From Pseudomonas bubulae (GTDB lineage: Bacteria; Pseudomonadota; Gammaproteobacteria; Pseudomonadales; Pseudomonadaceae), in assembly GCF_037023725.1 (NCBI RefSeq), contig NZ_CP146077.1, forward strand, positions 3,075,001 through 3,139,000: a stretch of 64,000 nucleotides of DNA, read 5' to 3'. Both the position numbers and the translations under genes were made by a program. Under the pieces are notes generated by a model. It did not search any database. It was not told the origin of the DNA and was given only the letters and a program-made list of their open reading frames with translations. This document shows positions 42,848-51,685 of this stretch, piece by piece. Numbering within the stretch: the first letter of the stretch is position 1; every line of letters begins with the position of its first letter.

Positions 42848-43115
42848 GGCTTGGACCTTGTTGTAAGAAGATAAGAAGGGGCTGTCCGGCGGTCCGGTGC
42901 AGCGAATCTAAGTGCTTTAAATCAAAGGGGAAAATACCGTTTTGGAACTAGCTTAGAGCGCCCGGCCACACACCCTGGTTGCGGCGTGCATGATCCGGGT
43001 CAAACGTCGTGGCGGTAAAAGCCGGTACAAGCGTCCTGTGAGGAGTCCATAACAAAACCAGCACGGCCCGTTTCGAGGGGACCACCCCAGATCGACGCCT
43101 TAAAGGAATAACGCG

Positions 43116-45158
43116 ATGCTTTCTACCTTTCCACGTCTGGCATTAGCCGGCCTGACGTTGCTGTGTACCCTTGAGGTGCAGGCCAGCGAGCCGACCCCGG
43201 CAGCCAACCCTGAGAAAAACCTGATTGAACGCGGCCACTATGTGGCCCGGCTCGGTGACTGCATTGCCTGCCATACCGCCATGGGCGGGGCCGAGATGGC
43301 GGGCGGGTTCGAGCTGAAAACGCCAATGGGCACGATTTACTCGAGCAATATCACCCCGGATCCCGAGACAGGTATCGGCCAGTACAGCTTTGAACAGTTC
43401 GACAAGGCCATGCGCCAGGGTGTGACACCTGCGGGGAAAAACCTCTATCCGGCGATGCCGTATCCGTCTTACGCGAAGATGAGCGAAGACGATATGCGCG
43501 CCCTGTATGCCTACCTGATGCACGACGTGGCCCCGGTAAAAATGGCTAATCTGGAAGCCGATATGGGCTTCCCGTTCAACCAACGCTGGGGGCTGGCGCT
43601 GTGGAACTGGGCGTTTGTCGATAATCAGCCGTTTGTCCCCGACCCGGACAAAAGCGTCGAACTGAACCGTGGCGCCTATCTGGTGCAGGGCCTGGGGCAT
43701 TGCGGCTCGTGCCATACGCCGCGTGGTATCGCCTTTCAGGAAAAGGCCATGAGCGATGACGGCAGTGCCGGCAAGCACTATCTGGCGGGGGAAACCGTCG
43801 AGCACTGGCGCGCCTTGAGCCTGCGCAACCTGTGGACGGTGGAGGACACCGTGCAGTTGCTCAAGACCGGACAAAACCGTTTTGCTACGGTGTCGGGCAA
43901 TATGGCTGATGTGATCCACCACAGTACCCAGCACTTTACCGATGCAGACTTGACTGCCATCGCCAGCTATTTGAAATCGCTACCTGCAGGCAAGGATGAT
44001 TTACCGATGCCAGCCGTGGCGATCACACCCGCCAAGGCACCGGATACGCTGTACAGCAGCCGTGGCGGGTTGGGTTACACGCAGTTCTGCGCTGATTGCC
44101 ATCGCCCGGATGGCGGCGGGGTCAAAGGCATATTCCCGCCGTTGAACGGCAACCCGGGGATCGTCGCGGCCAACCCGACGACACTCTTGCATATCACCCT
44201 GACCGGCTGGAAAACCCCGCAAACAGCAACGCATCCGCGGGTGTACACCATGCCTGGCTTCGCCCGGCTGGGCGATGATGAAATTGCCGAGATCCTCAGC
44301 TTTGTGCGCAGCAGCTGGGGCAACGCGGCTCCAGCGATCAAGCCAGGGCAAGTCGCGAAGATGCGCAAGCAGTTGAACCCCGAGACTGTCGACGAGACCG
44401 CCTTTGTCACCCCGCGCCTGGCCAATCTGCTCAGTGCCGCCAATGCCGATCAGGTGGTGCGCGGCATGCGCCTGCATCTGCAAACCAAGGCGCTGTTACC
44501 GGATAACGTCGGCAATGCCCTGAACTGTACCAGTTGCCACTTGAACGCAGGCACCGTGGCCGATGGCTCGCCTTTTGTCGGGGTCTCGGCGTTCTTCCCC
44601 GGCTATGCGCCACGGGCGGGCAAGGAAGTGACACTGGAGGAGCGGATCAATGGTTGTTTCCGTCGCTCGATGAATGGCCAACCCTTGCCCGTCGCCTCGC
44701 CGGATATGCAGGCGATGGTGGCGTATTTTGACTGGATGAAAATGAACACGGTAGCGGGGGACAAGGTTGCGGGCCGTGGCGTGGGCAAGGTCGATCCGAA
44801 AATCGTCCCCGATCCGGAAAATGGCAAACTGATCTATGCGCAGCAATGTGCGGTGTGCCACGGTGACGACGGCCAGGGCCTGAAACAGGCCGATGGCAGC
44901 TTTGTGTACCCGCCGTTGTGGGGTAACGAGTCGTTCAATATCGGCGCGGGCATGGCGCGCACTTACACGGCGGCGGCGTTTGTGAAACGCAATATGCCGA
45001 TCGGCTTCCACGAGAAATTCCCGTTAGGGCAGGGTGGATTATCGGATCAGGAGGCAGTGGATGTGGCTGAGTACTTCTCCCATCAACCACGACCTGATTT
45101 TGTCGACAAGGCCAAGGACTGGCCCAAGGGTGGCAAACCGGTGGATGCGCGGTATTAA
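43116..45158 (+). CDS. Pentaheme c-type cytochrome, Adh/Gdh-subunit and TsdA-type fusion
   Basis: The 680-residue secreted protein has signal peptide ending near VQA-SE and five CxxCH heme sites: Cys49 (CIACH), Cys196 (CGSCH), Cys325 (CADCH), Cys471 (CTSCH) and Cys578 (CAVCH). The first three sit in a layout like the triheme cytochrome subunit of alcohol/gluconate dehydrogenases. The last two look like thiosulfate dehydrogenase TsdA, including INGCFRRSMNG with Cys514, which may be the heme axial ligand as in TsdA. No dehydrogenase partner is adjacent. The fused modules suggest a periplasmic electron-transfer or thiosulfate/tetrathionate enzyme; activity is unproven. Confidence 0.85.
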   Translation: MLSTFPRLALAGLTLLCTLEVQASEPTPAANPEKNLIERGHYVARLGDCIACHTAMGGAEMAGGFELKTPMGTIYSSNITPDPETGIGQYSFEQFDKAMRQGVTPAGKNLYPAMPYPSYAKMSEDDMRALYAYLMHDVAPVKMANLEADMGFPFNQRWGLALWNWAFVDNQPFVPDPDKSVELNRGAYLVQGLGHCGSCHTPRGIAFQEKAMSDDGSAGKHYLAGETVEHWRALSLRNLWTVEDTVQLLKTGQNRFATVSGNMADVIHHSTQHFTDADLTAIASYLKSLPAGKDDLPMPAVAITPAKAPDTLYSSRGGLGYTQFCADCHRPDGGGVKGIFPPLNGNPGIVAANPTTLLHITLTGWKTPQTATHPRVYTMPGFARLGDDEIAEILSFVRSSWGNAAPAIKPGQVAKMRKQLNPETVDETAFVTPRLANLLSAANADQVVRGMRLHLQTKALLPDNVGNALNCTSCHLNAGTVADGSPFVGVSAFFPGYAPRAGKEVTLEERINGCFRRSMNGQPLPVASPDMQAMVAYFDWMKMNTVAGDKVAGRGVGKVDPKIVPDPENGKLIYAQQCAVCHGDDGQGLKQADGSFVYPPLWGNESFNIGAGMARTYTAAAFVKRNMPIGFHEKFPLGQGGLSDQEAVDVAEYFSHQPRPDFVDKAKDWPKGGKPVDARY

Positions 45159-45221
45159 GGGCAAGCACTCCTTACCTCAAAACAGCGTTCGTGTTTGTGT
45201 GTTTGCCGGGCTTCAGCGAAG

Positions 45222-45263
45222 CAAAAAAAAGCCCCGCGACCGAATGTACGCGGGGCCAAAAAA
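45222..45263 (-). terminator. Rho-independent terminator of mexEF-oprN
   Basis: GGCCCCGCG and CGCGGGGC form an 8-9 bp GC stem with an approximately 10-base loop, followed on the minus strand by a run of eight T. It lies about 35 bp downstream of the oprN stop. On the plus strand no U-run follows, so it works for the minus-strand operon. Confidence 0.85.
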
Positions 45264-45298
45264 TGGTTGGTTGCGGCCAACCAAAGGAGCTCGTTGAA

Positions 45299-46708
45299 TC
45301 AGTGCGCGCTGGCGACAGTCTCGGCTTGCCAGCCGCCGCCCAATGCTTTGTAAATAGCCACTACGCCGCGATACAGCTCAACCTCGGCCTGGGCCTGGCT
45401 GTCTTCTGCCGCAAGACGCTCGCGCTGGGCATCGAGCAGCACCAGAAAGTCCACCGTGCCTTCGCGATAGCGAATGGCTGCGAGGTCAGCTGCTGTACGA
45501 CTTGACTCACTTTGACGTATTAACGACAGCAATCGCTGTTGGCGTTTGCCGTAGTCACTGAAGGCGTTTTCCGACTCTTCCAGCGCCAGCAGTACTTGCT
45601 GCTCGTAACTGGCCAGGGCGCCATCGGCCTCTGCATCGGCACCGCGCAGTCGTGCCCGCACGCTGCCCAGGTCAAATGCAGGCCAGGTAATGCGTGGGCC
45701 CAGTGCCCAGGCATTGGCTGCTGCTGAACCAATTTGCGAGCCACGTCCGGCAGTAAAACCGAGGAAACCGCTGAGGCTGACCCGCGGGAACAGGTCGGCC
45801 TTGGCCACGCCGATACGGGCCGTCGCCGCTGCCAGTTTGCGCTCGGCACTCATGATGTCCGGGCGTCGTTGCAGCAGGTCGCCGGGATTGCCGATATTCA
45901 GCGCCTTGGCAATGGCCGGTAGCTGTTTGGGGCTCAGATCCACGCTCAATTGCTCAGGTCGCTGGCCCAGCAAGGTGGCGATACGATTGCGCTCGCGCAC
46001 CTGCTCGGCCTGCAATTGCGGCACGCTGGCTTCAACCGAGGCAAGGCGGGCGTCAGCGCGCACCACGTCCAGCTGATCGCCAACTCCGGCGTCACGCAGG
46101 CTTTCAGTGATGGCCTTGGAGTCCTGCTGGTTTTTCAGGTTATCCAGGGCGATGCGCTCGCGCAGCTGTGCACCCCGTAGTTCACCATAGGCATCCACCA
46201 GTTCGGCAATCATGGTCACTTGCAGTTGATACAGATCGGCCGCAGCCGCCTGCTCGTCGGCATCGCTGGCCTCCAGCTCGCGCTGGATACGGCCAAACAA
46301 GTCGATTTCCCAGGCCATGTCCAGGCCCAGGTCGTAGCGCTCACTGTTGACGCGCTTCTCGGTGGTGCCCGGAATCTGGCCCTTGCCCAGATCACTGCTG
46401 GCGCGGCTGGTGATGGTCGGCATGATGTCGTTGCTGACATCATCGCGAATCGCCCGGGCCGCCCGCAGGCGGGCAAATGCCACGCGCAGCTCGCGGTTGC
46501 CAGCCAGAGACTGGGTCACCAGCTGGTTGAGGGTCGGATCGTCAAACTGTTGCCACCAGATCCCTTCAAAATGTGCCCGGTCAAAGCCCTTGAGGTTGTC
46601 GGCACTGATCTGTGCCGGGGCCGTGGCCGGGGTCTTGTAGTCCGGGCCCACGGCGCAAGCGCTCAGGGCCAGCACCAACAGGCTCGGCAGAAAAACTTTC
46701 ACGCTCAT
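45299..46708 (-). CDS. oprN: OprN-type outer-membrane efflux lipoprotein
   Basis: The 469-residue NodT-family channel has lipobox LSAC near residue 19 and two repeats of the efflux-protein domain. The segment ATAPAQISADNLKGFDRAHF and the late RYREGTVDFLVLLDAQRERL are family features. It is the last gene of mexE-mexF-oprN, starting four bases before the mexF stop, so it is translationally coupled. Confidence 0.92.
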   Translation of the reverse strand: MSVKVFLPSLLVLALSACAVGPDYKTPATAPAQISADNLKGFDRAHFEGIWWQQFDDPTLNQLVTQSLAGNRELRVAFARLRAARAIRDDVSNDIMPTITSRASSDLGKGQIPGTTEKRVNSERYDLGLDMAWEIDLFGRIQRELEASDADEQAAAADLYQLQVTMIAELVDAYGELRGAQLRERIALDNLKNQQDSKAITESLRDAGVGDQLDVVRADARLASVEASVPQLQAEQVRERNRIATLLGQRPEQLSVDLSPKQLPAIAKALNIGNPGDLLQRRPDIMSAERKLAAATARIGVAKADLFPRVSLSGFLGFTAGRGSQIGSAAANAWALGPRITWPAFDLGSVRARLRGADAEADGALASYEQQVLLALEESENAFSDYGKRQQRLLSLIRQSESSRTAADLAAIRYREGTVDFLVLLDAQRERLAAEDSQAQAEVELYRGVVAIYKALGGGWQAETVASAH

Positions 46709-49700
46709 TGTTGCGACTCCAACGTGAGGTGCTTGACCGCTTTGCGCGCTTCACTGCGCTCTACATAGCGGCGAATCAATACATAGAACACCGGCGTCAG
46801 CAGCAGGCCGAAGAAGGTCACCCCGAGCATCCCGGAGAACACCGCAACACCCATCGCATGGCGCATCTCTGCACCGGCACCGCTGGACAGCACCAGAGGC
46901 ACCACACCCATGATGAAGGCGAAGGAGGTCATCAGAATCGGCCGCAGACGCAGACGGCAGGCTTCCAGCACCGCTGCCAGCGGGTCGAGGCCTTCTTCCT
47001 GTTTGTCCTTGGCAAACTCGACGATCAGAATCGCGTTCTTGCACGCCAGCCCCACCAGTACGATCAGGCCGATCTGGGTGAAGATGTTGTTGTCACCCCC
47101 CGAGATAATCACCCCGGTAATGGCTGAAAGCAGGGTCATGGGCACGATCAGGATCACCGCCAGTGGCAAGCTCCAGCTTTCGTATTGAGCGGCCAGTACC
47201 AGGAACGCCAGCAGTACGCAGAGCGGGAACACAAACAGCGCGGTATTACCCGAGAGGATTTGCTGATAGGTCAGCTCAGTCCATTCGTAGGTCATGCCGT
47301 TGGGCAGTTCTTCCTTGAGCAGTTTTTCCATCGCCGCCTCGGCCTGGCCCGAGCTGTAACCCGGTGCTGCGCCGCCGTTGATTTCAGCGGTGACAAAGCC
47401 GTTGTAGTGCATCACGCGGTCAGGACCTGCGGTGTCGCTGACCTTGATAAAGGTCGCCAGCGGGATCATTTCGCCCTTGTTGTTACGCACCTTCAGCTGG
47501 CCGATCTGCTCGGGTTCGAGACGGAACTGCTGCTCGGCCTGCACATTCACCTGATAAGTCCGACCGAAGCGGTTGAAATCGTTGGCATACAGCGAACCCA
47601 GGTAGATCTGCAGGGTATCGAAGATGTCGCTGATGGCAACGCCGTGGGTCTTGGCCTTTTCGCGGTCGATAGCGGCATCGACTTGCGGCACGTTGACCTG
47701 ATAGCTGGTGAACAACCCGGCCAGTTCCGGCACGTTATGGCTCTTGGCAATCACGTTCTGCACTTCTTTGTACAGCTCGTCATAGCCCAGACCACTGCGG
47801 TCTTCGACTTGCAGGCGGAAACCGCCAATGGTGCCCAGCCCCTGTACCGGCGGCGGCGGGAAGATGGCGATATAGGCGTCCTGAATGTCGGCAAACTGTG
47901 CGTTCAACGCGGCGGCAATCGCCGCTGCCGACTGACTTGGGTCCTTGCGTTCATCAAACGGCTTGAGCGGGGTGAACACGATGCCGCTGTTCGGGCTGTT
48001 GGTAAAACCGTTGATCGACAGGCCGGGGAAAGCCACCGAGTTGGCAACGCCAGGTTGCTTGAGAGCAATTTCGGACATGCGTTTTATTACCGCTTCTGTG
48101 CGGTCCAGGCTCGCGGCGTCCGGCAGTTGGGCGAAGGCCACCAGGTATTGCTTGTCTTGCGGTGGTACAAAACCGGTGGGCGTGTGGGCAAAGCCAGCCC
48201 AGGTCAGCACCATCAAACCTGCGTAAACCAGCATGGCGATGCCGCTGCCACGGATGATCCGCCGCACGGTACCGACATAACCGTTACTGGCCTTGACGAA
48301 GAAGCGGTTGAACGGGCCGAACAACCAGCCACCGAACATACGGTCCAGCAGACGAGTGAAGCGGTCTTTCGGCGCATGATGGCCTTTAAGCAATACTGCT
48401 GCCAGTGCAGGGGACAGGGTCAGCGAGTTGAAAGCCGAGATCACCGTCGAAATGGCAATGGTCAGGGCAAATTGCTTGTAAAACTGGCCGGTCAGGCCCG
48501 AAATAAATGCGGCCGGGATAAACACCGCACACAGTACCAGCGCGGTGGCAATGATCGGTCCGGTTACTTCGCGCATGGCCCGCTTGGTTGCATCGACGGG
48601 GTTAAGCCCCAGCTCGATATTTCGCTCGACGTTCTCCACCACCACAATCGCATCGTCCACCACGATACCGATGGCCAGCACCAGTCCGAACAGGGACAAA
48701 GCGTTGAGCGAGAAGCCAAACATATGCATCACTGCAAACGTACCGATCAGCGATACGGGCACAGCGACCAGCGGGATAATCGAAGCGCGCCAGGTTTGCA
48801 GGAACAGGATTACAACCAGTACTACCAGGATCAGGGCTTCAAACAGGGTGTGGACTACCGCTTCGATCGAACCACGAACAAAGATGGTCGGGTCGTAAAC
48901 GATGTCGAAATCCATTCCCTCCGGGAAGTTCTTTTTCAGCTCGGCCATCTTGGCGCGAACGTCATTGGAGATCTGGATGGCGTTGGAACCCGGACGCTGG
49001 AAGATCGGGATCGCTACCGCTGGCTGGTTGTTCAGCAAGGAACGCAAGGCGTACTGGCTGGAGCCCAGCTCAACCCGGGCAATGTCCTTGAGGCGGGTGA
49101 TCTGGCCATCATCACCGGAGCGGATGATGATGTTCTCGAACTCCTCCTCAGTGACCAGGCGGCCCTGGGTGTTGACCGACAGCTGGAAGCTGGTGGCATT
49201 GGGGGCGGGCGGGGCACCGAGGGCACCGGCAGCCACCTGGCGGTTTTGCTCGCGAATGGCGGTCACTACATCAGTGGCTGTCAGGTTGCGCGAGGCAGTT
49301 TTGTTTGGATCGAGCCATACCCGCAGCGAGTAATCGCCCATGCCGAACATCTGCACATCGCCAATACCGTTGAGGCGCGCCAGCTCATCCTTGATATTGA
49401 GGATGGCGTAGTTGGACAGGTAGAGCATGTCGTAGCGCTTGTCCGGCGAGGTCAAGTGCACAACCATGGTCAGGTCTGGCGAGGCTTTGTCCACCGTGAT
49501 GCCGATGCGCGTCACTTCTTCCGGCAGTTTGGGCTGGGTGCGCGTCACCCGGTTTTGCACCTGCACCTGGGCGTTGTCCAGGTCTGTACCCAGGGCAAAG
49601 GTGATGGTCAGGGTGATCTTGCCGTCAGCGGTGGACTGCGAAGACATATACAGCATGTTCTCGACACCGGTGATGGCCTGCTCCAGTGGTGCGGCCACGG

Positions 49701-49884
49701 TGTCACCGATCACCTTGGGGTTGGCACCGGGGAAGTTGGCGCGCACCACAACGGTAGGCGGAACCACTTCCGGGTATTCGCTGATCGGTAACTGGAACAG
49801 CGAAATGCCGCCCGCAATCAGGATAAGCAAGGAAAGCACAGCGGCGAAAATCGGCCGCTGAATAAAGAACTGGGAAAAATTCAT
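46705..49884 (-). CDS. mexF: MexF RND multidrug efflux transporter
   Basis: The 1059-residue HAE1 transporter agrees closely with P. aeruginosa MexF from the start (MNFSQFFIQRPIFAAVLSLL). It has 12 membrane segments, two large periplasmic loops and the proton-relay aspartates in GIVVDDAIVVVENVERN. It exports chloramphenicol, fluoroquinolones, trimethoprim and quorum-sensing intermediates in relatives. It overlaps oprN and follows mexE by 15 bp. Confidence 0.96.
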   Translation of the reverse strand: MNFSQFFIQRPIFAAVLSLLILIAGGISLFQLPISEYPEVVPPTVVVRANFPGANPKVIGDTVAAPLEQAITGVENMLYMSSQSTADGKITLTITFALGTDLDNAQVQVQNRVTRTQPKLPEEVTRIGITVDKASPDLTMVVHLTSPDKRYDMLYLSNYAILNIKDELARLNGIGDVQMFGMGDYSLRVWLDPNKTASRNLTATDVVTAIREQNRQVAAGALGAPPAPNATSFQLSVNTQGRLVTEEEFENIIIRSGDDGQITRLKDIARVELGSSQYALRSLLNNQPAVAIPIFQRPGSNAIQISNDVRAKMAELKKNFPEGMDFDIVYDPTIFVRGSIEAVVHTLFEALILVVLVVILFLQTWRASIIPLVAVPVSLIGTFAVMHMFGFSLNALSLFGLVLAIGIVVDDAIVVVENVERNIELGLNPVDATKRAMREVTGPIIATALVLCAVFIPAAFISGLTGQFYKQFALTIAISTVISAFNSLTLSPALAAVLLKGHHAPKDRFTRLLDRMFGGWLFGPFNRFFVKASNGYVGTVRRIIRGSGIAMLVYAGLMVLTWAGFAHTPTGFVPPQDKQYLVAFAQLPDAASLDRTEAVIKRMSEIALKQPGVANSVAFPGLSINGFTNSPNSGIVFTPLKPFDERKDPSQSAAAIAAALNAQFADIQDAYIAIFPPPPVQGLGTIGGFRLQVEDRSGLGYDELYKEVQNVIAKSHNVPELAGLFTSYQVNVPQVDAAIDREKAKTHGVAISDIFDTLQIYLGSLYANDFNRFGRTYQVNVQAEQQFRLEPEQIGQLKVRNNKGEMIPLATFIKVSDTAGPDRVMHYNGFVTAEINGGAAPGYSSGQAEAAMEKLLKEELPNGMTYEWTELTYQQILSGNTALFVFPLCVLLAFLVLAAQYESWSLPLAVILIVPMTLLSAITGVIISGGDNNIFTQIGLIVLVGLACKNAILIVEFAKDKQEEGLDPLAAVLEACRLRLRPILMTSFAFIMGVVPLVLSSGAGAEMRHAMGVAVFSGMLGVTFFGLLLTPVFYVLIRRYVERSEARKAVKHLTLESQQ

Positions 49885-49899
49885 CGGAGTTATCGTCCC

Positions 49900-51144
49900 T
49901 TAACCGCGAGGAGTCGCGACGCTGGCCAACTTCGGCGCGCCAGTGGCGGGCTTGATTTGTGGCAGGTTGCTGGCTTCCAGGGCTTGTCGTTGTTGTGCCA
50001 GGGCGGCGAGGGTCTGTTCGTTGGCCATCGGGATCACTTCAGGCGTTACCGGCGAGCCGGGGCGCACTTTCTGCAGGCCCTTGACGATAATGGTGTCGCC
50101 CTTGTTCAGACCGCTGCGAACAATGCGCAGGCCTTCGATTTTCGGGCCCAGGTCCACGGCGCGGTAGGTCGACTTGTTGTCGGCGTCCATCACCAGCACG
50201 AATTTCTTGCCCAGGTCGGTGCCCACGGCTTCTTCATTGATCAATACGGCGGAGTAGGTGGCGCTACCGACCAGTTTCAGACGCGCATACAAGCCGGGGG
50301 TAAAGCTGCCGTCGGCGTTGTCGAACACGGCGCGGCCACGGATGGTGCCGGTTTGCGGGTTGACCCGGTTGTCGACGAAGTTCATCTGGCCCAGATGCGG
50401 GTTGCCGTCTTCGTTGGACAGGCCCAGGTACACCGGTGTGGTCTGGCCGCGTTGACCCTGACGGGCAAGCTGGTTGTACTTGAGGAACACACGCTCGTCA
50501 GCGTCGAAGTAGGCGTACACCTTGTCAGTGGACACCAGGCTGGTCAGCGGCGTGACATCGGCGGTGACGATGTTGCCCGCAGTGATTTCGGCACGGCTGA
50601 CGCGGCCACTGATCGGTGCAGTGACGCGGGTAAAGCTCAGGTTGAGTTTGGCCAGGTCCAGTTCTGCCTGGATGGCCGCGACGCCGGCACGGGCTTGCTG
50701 GGCAGCGGTGGTGCGCGAGTCGGCCAGCTCTGCCGAAATGGCATTGCTCTGGCGCAGACGTTCGCCGCGCTGGGCTTCGTTGTCGGTACGGCTGGCATTG
50801 GCGCGGGCCTGTTGCACCTGGGCTTCAAGCTGACGCACGGTGGCCTGGAACGGGCGCGGGTCGATCTGGAACAGCAAGTCGCCCTTTTTCACCAGGGCGC
50901 CCTCGGTAAAGGCGACCTGATCAATCTGGCCCGACACGCGTGGACGAATTTCTACAGTCTCTGGAGCTTCCAGGCGACCGGTGAATTCATCCCATTCGTT
51001 GACCGGCTGTTCAAGCACCTTGGCCACACTGACTTTTGCAGCAGGAGCCGGAGCAGTCGCTTGGGGAGTTTTGCCGCATGCGCTCATCACCACAATGGCC
51101 AGGGCCGCAAGTGGGAAGCGCAAATGTTTAAGTGACTGTTCCAT
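49900..51144 (-). CDS. mexE: MexE periplasmic adaptor lipoprotein
   Basis: The 414-residue membrane-fusion protein has a lipobox (MSAC near residue 22), an N-terminal beta/lipoyl half (EFTGRLEAPETVEIRPRVSG), an alpha-hairpin and a second lipoyl half with APISGRVSRAEITAGN. It bridges MexF and OprN. As first gene of the operon its promoter lies in 51145-51425. The regulator gene mexT is not in the window. Confidence 0.93.
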   Translation of the reverse strand: MEQSLKHLRFPLAALAIVVMSACGKTPQATAPAPAAKVSVAKVLEQPVNEWDEFTGRLEAPETVEIRPRVSGQIDQVAFTEGALVKKGDLLFQIDPRPFQATVRQLEAQVQQARANASRTDNEAQRGERLRQSNAISAELADSRTTAAQQARAGVAAIQAELDLAKLNLSFTRVTAPISGRVSRAEITAGNIVTADVTPLTSLVSTDKVYAYFDADERVFLKYNQLARQGQRGQTTPVYLGLSNEDGNPHLGQMNFVDNRVNPQTGTIRGRAVFDNADGSFTPGLYARLKLVGSATYSAVLINEEAVGTDLGKKFVLVMDADNKSTYRAVDLGPKIEGLRIVRSGLNKGDTIIVKGLQKVRPGSPVTPEVIPMANEQTLAALAQQRQALEASNLPQIKPATGAPKLASVATPRG

Positions 51145-51425
51145 GAGGGGGAGTCCGCCGATCTATTGAGATGGGCGGATAATGCTGGCGCGAGTGCTGG
51201 CGCACGAATCGAACCCAGCGAAGATCAATATCATCCGGAATGATACAAAGCGTTACCAAGCTCTCTAGCCTGCGCTTTTTGTTAGGAAACTATCCATTAA
51301 ATTCTGTGTTATTGCCAGCGTAGGGTGTGTTGCACGACGGGTAATAATAACCAATATGTACCACCTGCCACGCTGATTGCTTGCCTAGGCTGCGTGCGTC
51401 TATGTGCCAGTCAGGTCACGCATCT
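51145..51425. other. mexE upstream region, no gene
   Basis: This interval up to the tccC-like remnant holds no credible gene; with the remnant and the REP-like element it makes a 541-bp gene-free stretch before tcB. It has an imperfect palindrome ATCATCCGGAATGAT at 51230-51244 (5-bp arms), about 85 bp upstream of mexE. No clear MexT nod-box (ATCA-N5-GTCGAT type) was found by eye. Confidence 0.5.
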
Positions 51426-51612
51426 ATGTCTTCCCTTCATCGATTCACACCTTTACTCACGGCCTTCGATTCCCGGGGCTCAACTGTGCGCACGGTGGCA
51501 TACCACCGGCAGCGTGCTGGGGACGAACCCCAGGCGCGGCTCCATGCGGTTGATGTTTCGCCACCTTGGCGGGCCGCGCTACCGGGTGGTCGGGGTGCGC
51601 AACCCGCACTGA
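51426..51612 (+). pseudogene. 5' remnant of a tccC-like (TcC/RHS) toxin gene
   Basis: The frame from ATG 51426 reads MSSLHRFTPLLTAFDSRGST then VRTVAYHRQRAGDEPQARLH, which resembles the N-terminus of TcC (TccC) toxin components (TP-x-L, D-x-RG, VR-x-VAYHR). After about 42 codons similarity passes to another frame (MFRHLGGPRYRVVGVRNPH, like the RFDHLGRLV..DPR part of TcC) and stops at 51612. The fragment is therefore frameshifted and lacks the RHS repeats and toxin tip. It is in the opposite orientation to tcB and is followed by a REP-like hairpin. The identification is from memory of the family. Confidence 0.5.
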
Positions 51613-51616
51613 TGAT

Positions 51617-51677
51617 GCCCTCGCGAGCAAGCCTGCAGGATGACTATTTTCCTCCGGGCCCGGGCTTGCATCGCGAT
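51617..51677. repeat. REP-like inverted repeat downstream of tcB
   Basis: TCGCGAGCAAGCC and GGGCTTGCATCGCGA form interrupted inverted arms between the tccC-like remnant and the tcB stop. It partly overlaps the end of tcB transcription and is an eroded REP unit, possibly a site of the rearrangement that removed tcC. Confidence 0.55.
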
Positions 51678-51685
51678 GTGGTTGG

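Noticed and set aside
47185..49791. 868-codon plus-strand frame opposite mexF
   Set aside because: Long antisense frames are common opposite high-GC genes; its composition (rich in His, Gln, Arg, Gly) and lack of domains mark it as a shadow of mexF.
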